Assembly: GCA_002085445.1 (NCBI GenBank)
Contig: NBMI01000036.1
Span: 1-33,167 of the forward strand
Direction: 5' to 3'
DNA length: 33,167 bases
DNA from: Candidatus Parabeggiatoa sp. nov. 2
Lineage (GTDB): Bacteria; Pseudomonadota; Gammaproteobacteria; Beggiatoales; Beggiatoaceae
Below are positions 33,008 to 33,167 of this stretch, one piece after another. Within the stretch, counting starts at the first letter, position 1. Each line of letters begins with the position of its first letter. The notes beneath the pieces are model-generated. The model was not told the DNA's origin, did not search any database, and was given only the letters and a program-made list of their open reading frames with translations. The position numbers and the translations under genes were made by a program.

Positions 33008-33167
33008 CTAGACCACAGGCTGGGCTGTCTCAGCCGGTCGGCGGCAACGCTCTAGCAAAATCTGCTTGACCATCAAGTGGGGAAGCCAACGATGTAACTC
33101 CTTATCGTATAACCTTGCTAGAATATTAACCGCTGCATTATGGTCAGCTTGCATAACTGCCCTGCAC
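33008..33167 (-). CDS. TnpB-type protein, C-terminal end (partial)
   Basis: 53 codons readable from the window edge (first full codon ends at 33166) to TAG at 33008-33010. The translation contains QADHNAAVNILARLYD, the conserved end of IS200/IS605-type TnpB: an Asp of the RuvC III site followed by NAAxNIL, just after a zinc-ribbon cysteine. The protein ends ERCRRPAETAQPVV. TnpB is an RNA-guided nuclease carried by transposons. Whether the gene is complete cannot be judged; the rest lies beyond the window. Confidence 0.75.
   Translation of the reverse strand, partial: CRAVMQADHNAAVNILARLYDKELHRWLPHLMVKQILLERCRRPAETAQPVV

Overview
The window looks like a chromosomal segment of a marine Beggiatoaceae-type gammaproteobacterium (Beggiatoa/Thioploca/Thiomargarita relatives). 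Two kinds of evidence support this. Housekeeping genes are gammaproteobacterial in type (nhaA, gshB, hemW, a DUF484 gene, tRNA-Lys). The intergenic DNA is full of TAACTGA-type heptanucleotide repeats, which have been reported as abundant in marine Beggiatoaceae, and of short palindromes. The lineage is inferred, not proven.

Layout. 0.4-7.3 kb: nhaA, a membrane-anchored TPR protein and a divergent class A penicillin-binding protein, the last two preceded by repeat-derived leaders. 7.3-10.1 kb: a three-gene accessory module (TIGR04255 protein plus two small unknowns) bracketed by a perfect 76-bp direct repeat. 10.2-15.7 kb: an unknown membrane protein, a Uma2-family nuclease, gshB, and a second Uma2 paralogue that has lost its catalytic strand. 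16.1-20.0 kb: what I read as the remains of a diversity-generating retroelement (DGR). It has a lipoprotein with a caspase-like domain and a C-terminal FGE-sulfatase/C-type-lectin-fold domain whose last ~110 bp look like a DGR variable region, then three tandem GC hairpins, a Phd/VapC toxin-antitoxin pair, and a ~70-residue stump of a reverse transcriptase C-terminus. The caspase gene carries an in-frame TAA, and no template repeat or RT catalytic core is present. 20.0-22.9 kb: dense repeats, a small conserved protein and an unknown nuclease-like gene bracketed by ~95-bp repeats. 22.9-31.3 kb: ordinary genome, with DUF484, a secreted beta-propeller protein, a receiver-PAS-PAS-GGDEF protein (degenerate and frameshifted at its end), two tandem tRNA-Lys genes and hemW. 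31.3-33.2 kb: tandem repeats, one small gene, a ~170-bp MITE-like element and the 3' end of a TnpB-type gene running off the window.

The accessory genes (Uma2 pair, TIGR04255 module, caspase-FGE protein, TA pair, RT stump, nuclease-like gene) all sit inside repeat-rich DNA, while the core genes do not. Repeats here therefore seem to mark places where cassettes arrive, duplicate and decay. The most interesting items are the DGR remnant and a widespread family of palindromes that share one architecture (7-8 bp stem, AA or TT loop) but differ in stem sequence.
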